A program made the position numbers and the translations under genes. From Prochlorococcus sp. AG-402-I20 (GTDB lineage Bacteria; Cyanobacteriota; Cyanobacteriia; PCC-6307; Cyanobiaceae), in assembly GCA_003216975.1 (NCBI GenBank), contig QCHY01000008.1, forward strand, positions 18,684 to 82,683: a DNA stretch of 64,000 nt. The letters are read 5' to 3'. Under the pieces are notes generated by a model that was not told where the DNA came from, did no database searches, and saw nothing but the letters and a program-made list of their open reading frames with translations. Positions 1-8,244 of the stretch are shown here, one piece after another. Numbering within the stretch: position 1 is the stretch's first letter; each line of letters opens with the position of its first letter.

Positions 1-159
1 GCGGGAAAACTTCAAGGATTAGTTTTTTTGACAATATTAATGACAGTTGGTATTCAAGGTTTAACAGCTCAACCTTTAGCAAAAATGTTGGGTTTATTGG
101 ATGAAGATAAAGATCTAGATAACACGACTAATACGGGCTCTATCTTTCCTCAATCTTGA
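1..159 (+). CDS. C-terminal end of a cation/proton antiporter-like membrane protein (partial)
   Basis: An open frame enters from the left edge and stops with TGA at 157-159, giving 52 residues. It holds a hydrophobic stretch followed by a [13 protein letters not shown] segment, which resembles the end of the last membrane segment of CPA1-type Na+/H+ antiporters. A short acidic tail (LDEDKDLD) follows. The assignment rests on this short motif only, so the family is an inference. The last 45 bases overlap the 3' end of gltX, which is read in the opposite direction. Confidence 0.55.
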   Translation, partial: AGKLQGLVFLTILMTVGIQGLTAQPLAKMLGLLDEDKDLDNTTNTGSIFPQS

Positions 160-1545
160 GAGTAAAACCCAACTATGAATTAAATCGGGTCCATTAAGAG
201 TTCCAAAAAGAGCAGCTCTGAGACTTTTCATGACAAGACCTTTTTTTACTTCGCAGCTTTTTGTAGCTTGATTTATTAAAACAAGAGCTTCCTCTTTAGA
301 AAAGAAAGCAGCATCTGAGCTTTCCAACTTTTCAAGAATAAACTTTAAAATTACTGATGCTTCTTTTATTTCCAATTGCTTTTTGCCATCCTCTAATAGT
401 TCAGGCTCTTCAAAAAAAGGTTTAGCTTGATCAACTCCATCATTGATAAGAACCATGGATGGTCCTATTAAGCCTACGAGATTGATGCCCCATTCTTGAC
501 TTGGAAGACGCCATCCATTTTCTCTAAACAAAGGATTTAAATTTTCTAATAGAGTTTCTGCTGACATTTCATGAATTACTTGAGAGTTGAGCCAATTCAA
601 TTTGTCCCAATCAAATTTTGCTGAGGCTTTATTAACCTTTTTAAAACTGAAAATCTCTGAAATTTCTGAAATTCTGAATCTTTCATTCATTCCTTCTGGA
701 ACAGACCAACCAAGTAAAGTCATATAATTTGCCATCGCTTCAGATGTATAACCCATTTTTTTGAATTCAGAAATAGAAGTAACCCCATCTCTTTTTGAAA
801 GTTTTTTACCTTGAGAATTAAGAATTAAAGGCGTATGAGCGAAAACTGGAATATTGAGATCAAGAGCCTCGTAAAGAAGAATTTGCTTTGCTGTATTGGC
901 AAGATGATCTTCTCCCCTTATTACATGAGAGATTTGCATTGCTGAATCATCTGCTACAACAACTAAATTGTATAAGGGATCACCAATTGAATTCGCTGGT
1001 GCTCTTCTAGCGATGACCATATCACCGCCTAAATCTTTTCCACTCCAAGTCATTTTTCCTCGAATCAAGTCATTCCATGAAATTAATTTTTGATCACTGA
1101 TTTTGAATCTGATAACAGGCTCTCTTCCATCCTTGATAAATTCTGATTCTTGTTCTGGAGTTAGATTTCTATGCCTATTGTCATATCTTGGAGCTAAACC
1201 ATTTTTCTTTTGAGTTTCTCTCATTTCATCTAGTTCATCTTCTGATGCATAGCATTTGTAAGCAAATCCTTTATCAATAAGAGTTTTTATAATTTGTTTA
1301 TGTTCATTTATTCTTTCACTTTGAATTGTTGGGGATTCATCCCAGTTAATTCCTAGCCATTGAAGCCCATCATATATGTTTTCTAAATATTCATCTTTTG
1401 ATCTTTCAATATCAGTATCTTCAATTCTTAATAAAAAAGTTCCACCTTCTTTTTTTGCAAAGAGCCAATTAAATAGTGCCGTTCTTGCTGTTCCTAGATG
1501 AAGTGTTCCAGTTGGACTTGGTGCCAATCTTACCCTAACTGTCAA
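115..1545 (-). CDS. gltX: Glutamyl-tRNA synthetase
   Basis: This class I aminoacyl-tRNA synthetase charges tRNA-Glu in the cytosol. In cyanobacteria that product also feeds the C5 route to 5-aminolevulinate, so the enzyme serves both translation and chlorophyll/heme synthesis. The 476-residue protein has the HIGH-type motif [10 protein letters not shown] at about residues 9-18 and a KLSKR signature near residue 250, and is of normal length. The start is TTG, which places the conserved [11 protein letters not shown] segment right at the N-terminus. It lies just downstream of tRNA-Asp on the same strand and is the last gene of a leftward translation cluster. Its 3' end overlaps the convergent antiporter gene by 45 bases. 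Confidence 0.97.
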   Translation of the reverse strand: MTVRVRLAPSPTGTLHLGTARTALFNWLFAKKEGGTFLLRIEDTDIERSKDEYLENIYDGLQWLGINWDESPTIQSERINEHKQIIKTLIDKGFAYKCYASEDELDEMRETQKKNGLAPRYDNRHRNLTPEQESEFIKDGREPVIRFKISDQKLISWNDLIRGKMTWSGKDLGGDMVIARRAPANSIGDPLYNLVVVADDSAMQISHVIRGEDHLANTAKQILLYEALDLNIPVFAHTPLILNSQGKKLSKRDGVTSISEFKKMGYTSEAMANYMTLLGWSVPEGMNERFRISEISEIFSFKKVNKASAKFDWDKLNWLNSQVIHEMSAETLLENLNPLFRENGWRLPSQEWGINLVGLIGPSMVLINDGVDQAKPFFEEPELLEDGKKQLEIKEASVILKFILEKLESSDAAFFSKEEALVLINQATKSCEVKKGLVMKSLRAALFGTLNGPDLIHSWVLLSRLRKDRARISRVI

Positions 1546-1566
1546 AGCTCTAATTCAATTTAGCTA

Positions 1567-1640
1567 CGGGACCGACGGGATTCGAACCCGCAACTTCCGC
1601 CGTGACAGGGCGGTGCTCTAACCAGTTGAACTACGGTCCC
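1567..1640 (-). tRNA. trnD: tRNA-Asp (GTC)
   Basis: Read on the minus strand, a 74-base cloverleaf starts GGGACCG and ends CGGTCCC plus discriminator G. The anticodon loop CTGTCAC gives anticodon GTC, and the T-loop reads GGTTCGAATCC. The 3' CCA is not encoded. It sits between the hyper-conserved 62-residue gene and gltX and is probably processed from the same leftward transcript. Confidence 0.97.
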
Positions 1641-1841
1641 AGTTTTAGGTCTTAAAAAGGATTTTTTCTTTCACTAGAAATCCTTTGTATTGACACAATT
1701 GAGTATCATCCTATAAATGCCTTCTAGTCAACTAAGAATTAATATTGTTGACTTAAGAAAACTATCTTTATAAGTTTTTTCAATTTAATTCTCTAATGAA
1801 GAGAGATGTTCATGAAATAAAACTAAATAGGTAGATAACGT

Positions 1842-2030
1842 TTAAGGACGAAAACCAGCAGGCTCTATTAGCCTAACTTGATTACCACGAGCTGTGAATT
1901 CGCGACCTTGGTCGCTTTGCACTACTACACGGCCACCTGATTTTACACGAATAACTCGAGCCCTGACCCAGCCTAACGCGGCTGACTCAAGAACTTTTAC
2001 GACATCGCCAGGTTGAAGATCCAACTCCAT
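1842..2030 (-). CDS. Hyper-conserved picocyanobacterial small protein (PSHCP; Tudor-like)
   Basis: This 62-residue basic protein begins MELDLQPGDVVKVLES and ends RLIEPAGFRP. From memory, it matches the protein reported as nearly invariant across Prochlorococcus and marine Synechococcus and lying between rplS and gltX, which is exactly its place here. The alternation of hydrophobic and basic residues (VRARVIRV, GRVVVQ) fits a small five-strand beta barrel. Published work, as I recall it, describes a Tudor-like fold with nucleic acid binding; its cellular role is unsettled. By hand count the gene is about 50% GC over 1861-2030, clearly higher than gltX. It is flanked by tRNA-Trp upstream and tRNA-Asp downstream on the same strand. 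Confidence 0.9.
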   Translation of the reverse strand: MELDLQPGDVVKVLESAALGWVRARVIRVKSGGRVVVQSDQGREFTARGNQVRLIEPAGFRP

Positions 2031-2065
2031 TCTTTAAAAAAGTAACTGTAGAAAGGGTTTTCGAA

Positions 2066-2138
2066 CGCGCCGTGGAGGACTTGAACCCCCGACATCAGGT
2101 TTTGGAGACCTGCGTTCTACCAACTGAACTAACGGCGC
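2066..2138 (-). tRNA. trnW: tRNA-Trp (CCA)
   Basis: Read on the minus strand, a 73-base cloverleaf begins GCGCCGT and closes ACGGCGC plus discriminator G. The anticodon stem-loop CAGGTCTCCAAAACCTG gives anticodon CCA. The T arm contains GGTTCAAGTCC. No 3' CCA is encoded. It lies between rplS and the hyper-conserved small gene. Confidence 0.97.
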
Positions 2139-2153
2139 ATTTTTATACCCTTT

Positions 2154-2176
2154 AAGTCATTGTTGACCAATGACTT
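2154..2176. repeat. Perfect 9-bp inverted repeat between rplS and tRNA-Trp
   Basis: AAGTCATTG and CAATGACTT flank a 5-base loop. On the transcribed (minus) strand the hairpin follows the rplS stop but is followed by an A-rich stretch rather than a U-run. It is therefore not a good intrinsic terminator for rplS. It may mark an RNA processing point between the mRNA and the tRNA. Confidence 0.5.
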
Positions 2177-2197
2177 TTGATTGAGGAGGCCGAGACC

Positions 2198-2686
2198 TCA
2201 GCGGTCGAAGCGCTGCTTTACGCGTGTGGCTTTGCCCACTCGCTCACGCAGATAGAAAAGCTTCGCTCTTCTTACTTTACCTCGGCGTTCAACCTTAATC
2301 GATGCAACTTGTGGACTGTGAACCAGAAAAACTCGTTCGACTCCGATTCCTTGAAAAATGCGCCTTACTGTAATTGTTTGATGGATCCCTCCATGTCGCT
2401 TTGCAATTACGACACCTTCGTATGGCTGTACTCTCTCCTTATTACCCTCGCTTATTCGAACACCAACACGAACGGTGTCTCCAACATAGATGTCAGGAAG
2501 ATCTTTGTTTATTTGTGCGTCTTCAAAAGTCTTTATTATTTCTGTAGGAGAGAGCTTTTTAAGTGAAATCTTCTTTCCCTTTGACTTTGATTCAGAAGCA
2601 TTTTTTACGCCAGATTCATCTGGAGCATTTGATTCATCTTCAACTTTTACCTCTTCAGAAGAGGGCTCTTTAGAATCAACTAACAT
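2198..2686 (-). CDS. rplS: 50S ribosomal protein L19, with acidic N-terminal extension
   Basis: L19 sits at the 30S-50S interface of the ribosome. The core begins around residue 47 ([11 protein letters not shown]), followed by the L19 signatures [27 protein letters not shown] and a C-terminal [14 protein letters not shown]. Usual bacterial L19 is about 115-120 residues. This protein is 162 because of a low-complexity head rich in Glu, Ser, Asp and Lys. I prefer the ATG at 2686 (MLVDSKEP) over a TTG two codons upstream. It is the first gene of the leftward cluster rplS, tRNA-Trp, small protein, tRNA-Asp, gltX. The 3' half is GC-richer than its surroundings, as expected of a highly expressed gene. 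Confidence 0.96.
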   Translation of the reverse strand: MLVDSKEPSSEEVKVEDESNAPDESGVKNASESKSKGKKISLKKLSPTEIIKTFEDAQINKDLPDIYVGDTVRVGVRISEGNKERVQPYEGVVIAKRHGGIHQTITVRRIFQGIGVERVFLVHSPQVASIKVERRGKVRRAKLFYLRERVGKATRVKQRFDR

Positions 2687-2717
2687 CGCCAATTACTCTT
2701 GATTTAACCGAGCATAT

Positions 2718-2723
2718 ATTGTA
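2718..2723 (-). promoter_or_regulatory. rplS: Candidate -10 box for the rplS cluster, in the rplS-map spacer
   Basis: The 300-base divergent spacer 2687-2986 contains no gene that I can see. On the minus strand it holds TACAAT, a close match to TATAAT, about 32 bases upstream of the rplS ATG. No convincing -35 hexamer stands at the usual distance. The call is motif-based only. Confidence 0.3.
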
Positions 2724-2986
2724 ACCGCTTGTTTCTCAAATTAAAAATTTTTGTACATCTGATCTTTTCATCTCTGTTTGACCACAATGTCCCCATTTGG
2801 CTTTTATTCAGTGAGGGAATGCTCGTTTAAAAAAAATTAGTCTTTGAAAACTTTCCTTTAATATAGAAATTTTATTAAAGAAAAGAATTTTTTTAGTGAA
2901 ACAGTCCCTACCCTTTTGATAGTTTAACTATTATTTGATTATTAATAAAAATGCAAATTTTCAGGTTTTTACTTTTTTCCTAAACA

Positions 2987-3826
2987 ATGAAACTTTTTTC
3001 TGATCTTCTTTCTTCGGCGAATTCAAAAATTCCAATTAATAATGGCCCTGTCATTCAACAAAGGAGAGGGGTTGAAATTAAGTCTTCAAGAGAGATAGAA
3101 ATAATGCGTAAATCTAGCAAAATTGTTGCAACTGTATTGAGTGAAATTAGAGATCTAGTTAAACCTGGAATGTCTACTTTGGATTTAGATAATTATGCAG
3201 AAAAACGTATCAGACAACATGATGCAAAGCCAAGTTTTAAAGGATATCATGGTTTTCCAGGAAGTATATGTTCAAGTATAAATAATGAGGTTGTTCATGG
3301 AATTCCAAATAAGACAAAAATAATTAAAGATGGAGATTTGCTTAAAGTAGATACAGGAGCTTTTTATAATGGTTACCATGGAGATAGTTGTATAACTATT
3401 TGTGTAGGTAAAGCTTCAGATGAAGCAATCAAATTAAGTAAAGTAGCGAAAGAAGCTTTGATGCTTGGAATTAAACAAATTAAACCAAAAAATAAACTTC
3501 TTGATATAGCAGGAGCTATTGAAGATTATGTGAAAGCTAATGGTTTTAGTGTCGTCGAAGATTACACTGGACATGGCGTGGGTAGGAATCTTCATGAGGA
3601 ACCTTCGGTATTTAATTTTAGAACTAATGATTTACCAAATGTAACTCTAAGAGAGGGCATGACAATTGCAGTTGAACCTATAATTAATTTTGGATCAAAA
3701 TATTGCAAGACACTTCGTGATGGATGGACAGTAATTACAAAAGATGGAAATCTATCTGCTCAATGGGAGCATACTGTCTTAGTAACAAAAGATGGTTTTG
3801 AAATACTAACTGATAGAGGAGATTGA
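2987..3826 (+). CDS. map: Methionine aminopeptidase, type I
   Basis: This cytosolic metalloenzyme removes the initiator methionine from new proteins. The 279-residue protein shows the pita-bread family signatures: [33 protein letters not shown] with two metal-binding Asp, [12 protein letters not shown] with the metal His, EPIIN and the C-terminal QWEHTVLV with metal Glu residues. It carries roughly 30 residues more at the N-terminus than the E. coli enzyme, as some cyanobacterial Map paralogues do. It is transcribed away from rplS and converges on the SDR gene 15 bases downstream. Paralogues may exist elsewhere in the genome. Confidence 0.96.
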   Translation: MKLFSDLLSSANSKIPINNGPVIQQRRGVEIKSSREIEIMRKSSKIVATVLSEIRDLVKPGMSTLDLDNYAEKRIRQHDAKPSFKGYHGFPGSICSSINNEVVHGIPNKTKIIKDGDLLKVDTGAFYNGYHGDSCITICVGKASDEAIKLSKVAKEALMLGIKQIKPKNKLLDIAGAIEDYVKANGFSVVEDYTGHGVGRNLHEEPSVFNFRTNDLPNVTLREGMTIAVEPIINFGSKYCKTLRDGWTVITKDGNLSAQWEHTVLVTKDGFEILTDRGD

Positions 3827-3841
3827 TTCCTTTTTAGAAGT

Positions 3842-4591
3842 TTAATTTGAGTATATTTTATATATAAATCTTATATATAATATTCTAATTGATTCAACAA
3901 TAGGCATTATTAAATAAGTTATAGGATTAGGTGAAACTATGATTAAATAATTATCTTTTTCTGCTTTTTGGATTATTTTTTTTGCTACAAATTTAGGGTT
4001 CATTATCCCTTGTGGATTTAATTCTGATTTAAAAGGTCCTAAGATTAATTTCTTGATAATAAAAGAATGTCTTTTTTCAATTAATGATTTACTTTTTTTT
4101 AAACTTACAAGCTCACCAATTAGACGTTTTGTTATTTCATATACTGGACTAAAAGCTATTTGAATCTCTGCTTCAGATGTATTTACCCATACTTCCTTTG
4201 AATTATCATTTTTTAAATTATTTGAAAGAGCTAGATTATCAAATATTTCTATTAATCTCCAATGACTAAGAGAATTTATTTCTATCGCTCTATTTATTTC
4301 ATTTGAGCCAATCATTCCTTTTGGATTGAATCCATGATTAATTATTAAAATATCAATATTAGCAAGGCTTTTTGAGAGGAGTGTCTCTTTGCCGCAGGAC
4401 CAGAGAATCCATTCGTCTGGTGTGTTTTCATTAGAGTTACAATTATTTTTTTTTGTATGAGTTAATCCAACTACATAAGCCCCTTTTTCTTTCAGTACTT
4501 CAATAAGTGACTTTCCTAGAGTCCCATTAGCACCAGTTATGGCAATTTTTAAACCATTAAACCTTGAGGCGGTTGAAAAGTTTTTCTTCAT
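3842..4591 (-). CDS. Short-chain dehydrogenase/reductase family protein
   Basis: The 249-residue protein has an N-terminal Rossmann GANGTLG motif (residues 20-26), an NHG motif near residue 85, a serine at 139 and YEITK (Tyr151, Lys155), so the SDR Ser-Tyr-Lys set looks present. It resembles the SDR half of the cyanobacterial 'sterol desaturase/short-chain dehydrogenase' bifunctional proteins, but there is no desaturase domain. The substrate is unknown. A hydrophobic segment near the C-terminus may touch the membrane. It is a single gene between convergent map and divergent 4742-5833, and is very AT-rich. Confidence 0.8.
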   Translation of the reverse strand: MKKNFSTASRFNGLKIAITGANGTLGKSLIEVLKEKGAYVVGLTHTKKNNCNSNENTPDEWILWSCGKETLLSKSLANIDILIINHGFNPKGMIGSNEINRAIEINSLSHWRLIEIFDNLALSNNLKNDNSKEVWVNTSEAEIQIAFSPVYEITKRLIGELVSLKKSKSLIEKRHSFIIKKLILGPFKSELNPQGIMNPKFVAKKIIQKAEKDNYLIIVSPNPITYLIMPIVESIRILYIRFIYKIYSN

Positions 4592-4741
4592 TGATTTGAA
4601 TCTATTGGATTTTTTGCAAGAAAATTAGGAATTAATGAAGAATAATTTTCTAGTTTCTATTTTATACAGATTTAGTGTTGAGAACTTTTTCAAAAAGACT
4701 AAACTTATAAAGTTATAAATCTCACATCAGATCTTTAATTA

Positions 4742-5833
4742 ATGAGCAAAACCTTTCTAATTGGATCATGTGAACCATTTAGCGGTAAGTCAGCATTAGT
4801 TCTTGGCATAGCAAGAAAATTAATTGCTTCAAATCATTTGGTTAGATTTGGTAAACCATTAGCGACAAGCCTTGAATTAAATGTCTCTAAAAAGGGAGAC
4901 ATTCAAGATATGATTGATGATGATGTCAGGTTTGTTGGAGAGACATTACTATTACCTTCTGAAAATTTAATTCCTTCCATTCAGTTTTTAGCTGCCTCTA
5001 CTGCCAGCAAGAGAATTCAAGATAATATCTTAGATACTGGGATTAAATTTGATGAGTTCAAGTTATCTCTTGATTCTTCTGGTGATGCTATCAATATCCT
5101 TGAAGCAGCAGGTAGCTTGCATGAAGGTCTTTTGTATGGATTAAGTCTTAGTCAACTTGCACAAGGTTTAAATGCTAAAGTTTTACTTGCTCATTTTTGG
5201 CAAGATAGTAGAAGCGTTGAAGCTTTATTGGAGGCTAAAAATCAACTAGGAAATTATTTAAGTGGTGTTATTTTAAATGCTGTTAATCCTGATCAAATTA
5301 AAGAAATAAAAGAAAATATAGTCCCATCTCTAAAGTCACTTGGTTTAGATATTTTTGGAGTAATGCCAAGGTCCCCTTTACTGAGGAGTGTCACTGTTGA
5401 AGAATTGGTTAGACGTTTAAATGCTCGAGTAATTTGTTGCTCTGACAGGCTTGAGTTAATGGTCGAAACATTGAGTATAGGGGCAATGAGTGTGAATTCT
5501 GCAATGGAATTTTTTCGAAGAAGGCGCAATATGGCAGTAGTAACAGGAGCTGATCGAACAGATATTCAGTTAGCGGCTTTGGAAGCATCTACTCAATGTC
5601 TAATACTTACGGGCGCTGGCGAACCTCTACCACAATTAATTAATAGATCAGAAGAGTTAGAAGTTCCATTACTAAAAGTTGATAGAGATACTCTCTCAAC
5701 AGTTGAGGTCATTGAGCAAGCATTTGGTCATGTTCGTCTTCATGAGACAGTAAAAGCTACTTATGCTTTTCGTTTAGTACAAGAACATTGTGATCTTGAT
5801 CGAATCTTTAAAACTTTAGGAATTTCCTCTTGA
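4742..5833 (+). CDS. BioD-like P-loop / DRTGG domain protein
   Basis: The 363-residue protein starts with a BioD/CobQ-type P-loop (GSCEPFSGKS, residues 8-17). A DRTGG domain (VVTGADRTDIQLAALEAST) occupies the C-terminal third. This architecture equals the N-terminal regulatory part of some long phosphotransacetylases, but the acetyltransferase domain is absent, so it is not a Pta. DRTGG domains are thought to sense nucleotides; the actual role in cyanobacteria is not known to me. The next gene, 5874-6392, follows after 40 bases on the same strand and is also a predicted nucleotide-binding Rossmann protein, which suggests a functional pair. Confidence 0.85.
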   Translation: MSKTFLIGSCEPFSGKSALVLGIARKLIASNHLVRFGKPLATSLELNVSKKGDIQDMIDDDVRFVGETLLLPSENLIPSIQFLAASTASKRIQDNILDTGIKFDEFKLSLDSSGDAINILEAAGSLHEGLLYGLSLSQLAQGLNAKVLLAHFWQDSRSVEALLEAKNQLGNYLSGVILNAVNPDQIKEIKENIVPSLKSLGLDIFGVMPRSPLLRSVTVEELVRRLNARVICCSDRLELMVETLSIGAMSVNSAMEFFRRRRNMAVVTGADRTDIQLAALEASTQCLILTGAGEPLPQLINRSEELEVPLLKVDRDTLSTVEVIEQAFGHVRLHETVKATYAFRLVQEHCDLDRIFKTLGISS

Positions 5834-5873
5834 GTTCAGGAATAGTGGCTACCTTTAAATTATCTGAATTAGG

Positions 5874-6392
5874 ATGTCCTTGAGTCGATCACTCGATCTT
5901 CCTGCATTGGGACGAGTTGATACTCTCGCTCAGGAATTGGCCTTGTTGAAAAATGAGGGAAAAAGAAGGATTGCTTTTTTAGGGAGCAGGCATGTACCTG
6001 TTGTTTCTATTCATATAGTTGAATTGATAGCAAGGTCTTTGGCTCAAGAGGGTCATTCGATAATTACCTCAGGCTCTCAAGGCGTAAATGCTGCAGTAAT
6101 AAGAGCAGTTCTGGATGTAAACCCCTCACTTTTAACTGTTTTGTTACCTCAATCTTTAGATAGGCAAACTGTAGAGGTTAAGGATCTTCTTAGTAGCGTT
6201 TTACATTTAATAGAAAAAGAAGACAGTAATGATTTACCTTTGCCAATGGCAAGTAGCCTTTGCAATCAAGAAATTATTAACAGATGTGATCAATTAATTT
6301 GTTTTGCCTTCCATGACAGTGAAACATTATTGAGTAGTTGCCATAGTGCTGAAGATATGGGAAAAATTGTAAGCCTGATGTTTTTTGATTGA
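5874..6392 (+). CDS. Rossmann-fold protein, SLOG/DprA-like (function unknown)
   Basis: The 172-residue protein contains RRIAFLGSRHVP (about residues 31-42) and IITSGSQGVNAAVIRAVL (about 62-79). These resemble the nucleotide-binding loops of the SLOG superfamily (DprA, LOG). No DNA-binding C-terminal domain of a true DprA is present, and a LOG catalytic PGGxGTxxE motif is not visible. It is probably a cyanobacterial conserved protein that binds a nucleotide or nucleotide derivative. It follows the DRTGG protein by 40 bases, likely in one transcript. Confidence 0.65.
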   Translation: MSLSRSLDLPALGRVDTLAQELALLKNEGKRRIAFLGSRHVPVVSIHIVELIARSLAQEGHSIITSGSQGVNAAVIRAVLDVNPSLLTVLLPQSLDRQTVEVKDLLSSVLHLIEKEDSNDLPLPMASSLCNQEIINRCDQLICFAFHDSETLLSSCHSAEDMGKIVSLMFFD

Positions 6393-6513
6393 TTTTTAAT
6401 CTAAAAAATCATCTACTTGTTGATATTTTTAAGTCTTATAAATATCTCAAAAGTATATTTATAAGCAATTTTGCTTTTTGTTCATAAAATGGTTGAAACA
6501 AATAGAAATTTTT

Positions 6514-7011
6514 ATGCCCTCTTCTTATTCTTTTGATGTGGTTTCAGACTTTGATCAGCAGGAATTAGTAAATGCTATTGATCAATTGAGGAGAGAAGTG
6601 GATCAAAGGTACGATTTAAAAGACTCAAAGACAAAAATAGATATTAAAGAAGATGAATTATCTATTGTCTCTCTAAGCGACATGACAATCGAATCTGTAA
6701 AAGATATTTTATTACAGAAAGCTACTAAAAGAAATTTATCATTAAAGATATTTGATTTTCAAAAAATTGAAACTATAGGAGGAAATATGGTTATGCAAAT
6801 TGTTAAATTAAAGAAAGGCCTGCCCCAAGAAATCTCAAAGAAATTAAGTAAGTTAGTTCGAGATAGTTTGAAGAAAGTAACTGTATCAATACAAGGAGAT
6901 AGCTTGAGAATTACAGGTAAAAATAAAGATGATTTGCAATCTGCAATTAATTTAATTAAGAAGCAGGAAGATTCTCTAGACATAGCTCTACAATTTCAAA
7001 ATTATAGATAG
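6514..7011 (+). CDS. yajQ: YajQ family nucleotide-binding protein (UPF0234)
   Basis: The 165-residue protein begins MPSSYSFDVVSDFDQQELVNAI, which is the usual YajQ start. The frame is open from a TTG 36 bases upstream, but homology argues for the ATG at 6514. Further family marks are RYDLKDSKTKI near the N-terminus and a C-terminal repeat of the two-domain fold (VSIQGDSLRITGKNKDDLQ). In Xanthomonas a family member binds cyclic di-GMP; in E. coli YajQ binds nucleotides. The role in Prochlorococcus is unknown. Confidence 0.93.
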   Translation: MPSSYSFDVVSDFDQQELVNAIDQLRREVDQRYDLKDSKTKIDIKEDELSIVSLSDMTIESVKDILLQKATKRNLSLKIFDFQKIETIGGNMVMQIVKLKKGLPQEISKKLSKLVRDSLKKVTVSIQGDSLRITGKNKDDLQSAINLIKKQEDSLDIALQFQNYR

Positions 7012-7051
7012 TAAATTATTTTAAAAACCTTATCACTAATATTTTTTTCTT

Positions 7052-7246
7052 ATGGAGCAATTAATTGAAAGACTTTCTATAAAAGCAGTTGTTTTATCCG
7101 GACAGTCAAAAAAAGAATTAGAAAGAACATGTTGGATGATTGTTCATGAGCACAAACATGGGGTGATGCCAACAGAATATGATATTAGGGAGATTGATGA
7201 AGAACTTTATTTGGAGGTTTTGAAAAAAGCTAGAGATATGGCTTAG
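7052..7246 (+). CDS. Small conserved-looking protein (function unknown)
   Basis: This 64-residue protein starts MEQLIERLSIKAVVLSGQ and contains CWMIVHEHKHGVMPTEYDI. It is helical in appearance, with no membrane segment or signal peptide. It begins 40 bases after yajQ on the same strand, with ATG as start. Its codon use looks like that of its neighbours, so it is likely a real gene. I recognise no family. Confidence 0.75.
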   Translation: MEQLIERLSIKAVVLSGQSKKELERTCWMIVHEHKHGVMPTEYDIREIDEELYLEVLKKARDMA

Positions 7247-7384
7247 GTATGTAAGAGATAAGTTTTGTATTTATTTAAAATCAAAAGCTGGCGGGCTTAA
7301 AAATAAATTTATTATTTTTTCTATCTAACAATTTTCGCAATACTTGCTAAAGCAACATAAAATCATTTCTAGATAATTTTTTTT

Positions 7385-8188
7385 ATGACAACTCCATTTC
7401 GTAATGTGACTCCGAATGGACCAGGTGGCACAACAACTCTTCTACTTGTCCTTTCATTTACTGGATTTTTACTTCTTACTCAAGCATTTTTCGTTGTTCC
7501 TGCTGGACAAGTTTCAGTTGTCACAACATTAGGGAAAGTAAGTGGTGGATCTCGTAAACCTGGTTTAAATTTCAAAGTACCTTTTGTTCAAAATACTTAT
7601 CCTTTTAATGTTCAAACTCAAGTTAGACCTGAAAAGTTTGATTCACTAACTAAAGATTTGCAAGTCATTTCTGCCACGGCGACTGTTAAATATGCTTTGA
7701 AACCTAATGAGGCGGGAAGAGTTTTTAAAACTATCTCTTATAACGATAGAGAGATTTATAACAGGATTATTCAACCATCATTACTTAAAGCACTAAAGTC
7801 AGTTTTTTCAAAGTATGAGTTGGTTACAATAGCTAGTTCATGGAGTGATATTTCTGAGTTGGTTGAGCAAACAGTAGCTGATGAACTTAATAAATTTGAC
7901 TACGTTGATGTTCAATCACTCGATTTGACTGGCTTGACTATCGCTGATGAATATCGAGCAGCTATCGAACAAAAACAGATTGCTGAGCAGCAACTATTGA
8001 GAGCTCAAACTGAAGTAAAAATTGCAGAGCAAGAAGCTCTTAGATACGACACATTAAATAAAAGTCTTGATGATCAAGTTCTTTTCAAATTGTTTTTAGA
8101 TAAATGGAATGGTGAGACACAAGTTGTTCCTTCATTACCTGGAAATAGTTCAGGAAATGTTCCTGTAATTGTTAGAGGTAAAAATTAA
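7385..8188 (+). CDS. Band 7 / SPFH (prohibitin-like) membrane protein
   Basis: A single N-terminal membrane segment (about residues 18-40) is followed by an SPFH domain starting VVPAGQVSVVTTLGKVSGG, with the prohibitin-like NYPFNVQTQ-type region. A coiled-coil stretch (IEQKQIAEQQLLRAQTEVKIAEQEA) follows near residue 200. The family scaffolds membrane microdomains and proteases such as FtsH; cyanobacterial homologues are called prohibitin-like. The gene stands alone between the small ORF at 7052 and convergent hemL. A symmetrical AT-ended hairpin lies just after its stop. Confidence 0.93.
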   Translation: MTTPFRNVTPNGPGGTTTLLLVLSFTGFLLLTQAFFVVPAGQVSVVTTLGKVSGGSRKPGLNFKVPFVQNTYPFNVQTQVRPEKFDSLTKDLQVISATATVKYALKPNEAGRVFKTISYNDREIYNRIIQPSLLKALKSVFSKYELVTIASSWSDISELVEQTVADELNKFDYVDVQSLDLTGLTIADEYRAAIEQKQIAEQQLLRAQTEVKIAEQEALRYDTLNKSLDDQVLFKLFLDKWNGETQVVPSLPGNSSGNVPVIVRGKN

Positions 8189-8209
8189 TTATCTTTAAAA
8201 ATTAAATAT

Positions 8210-8243
8210 AAAAATCCAATTTATTAATTTAAATTGGATTTTT
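8210..8243. terminator. Bidirectional intrinsic terminator between the Band 7 gene and hemL
   Basis: A 13-base inverted repeat, AAAAATCCAATTT and AAATTGGATTTTT, is separated by 8 bases. Read from either side the stem ends in a U-run, so it can stop both the rightward Band 7 transcript and the leftward hemL transcript. hemL's stop codon begins two bases to the right. Confidence 0.75.
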
Positions 8244-8244
8244 A

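Noticed and set aside
2177..2566. A 129-codon open frame on the plus strand over rplS
   Set aside because: It lies antisense to rplS, whose product is a clear ribosomal protein; the frame product has no recognisable pattern.
2811..2864. A short ATG frame (17 codons) in the rplS-map spacer
   Set aside because: Too short and without a ribosome-binding site.
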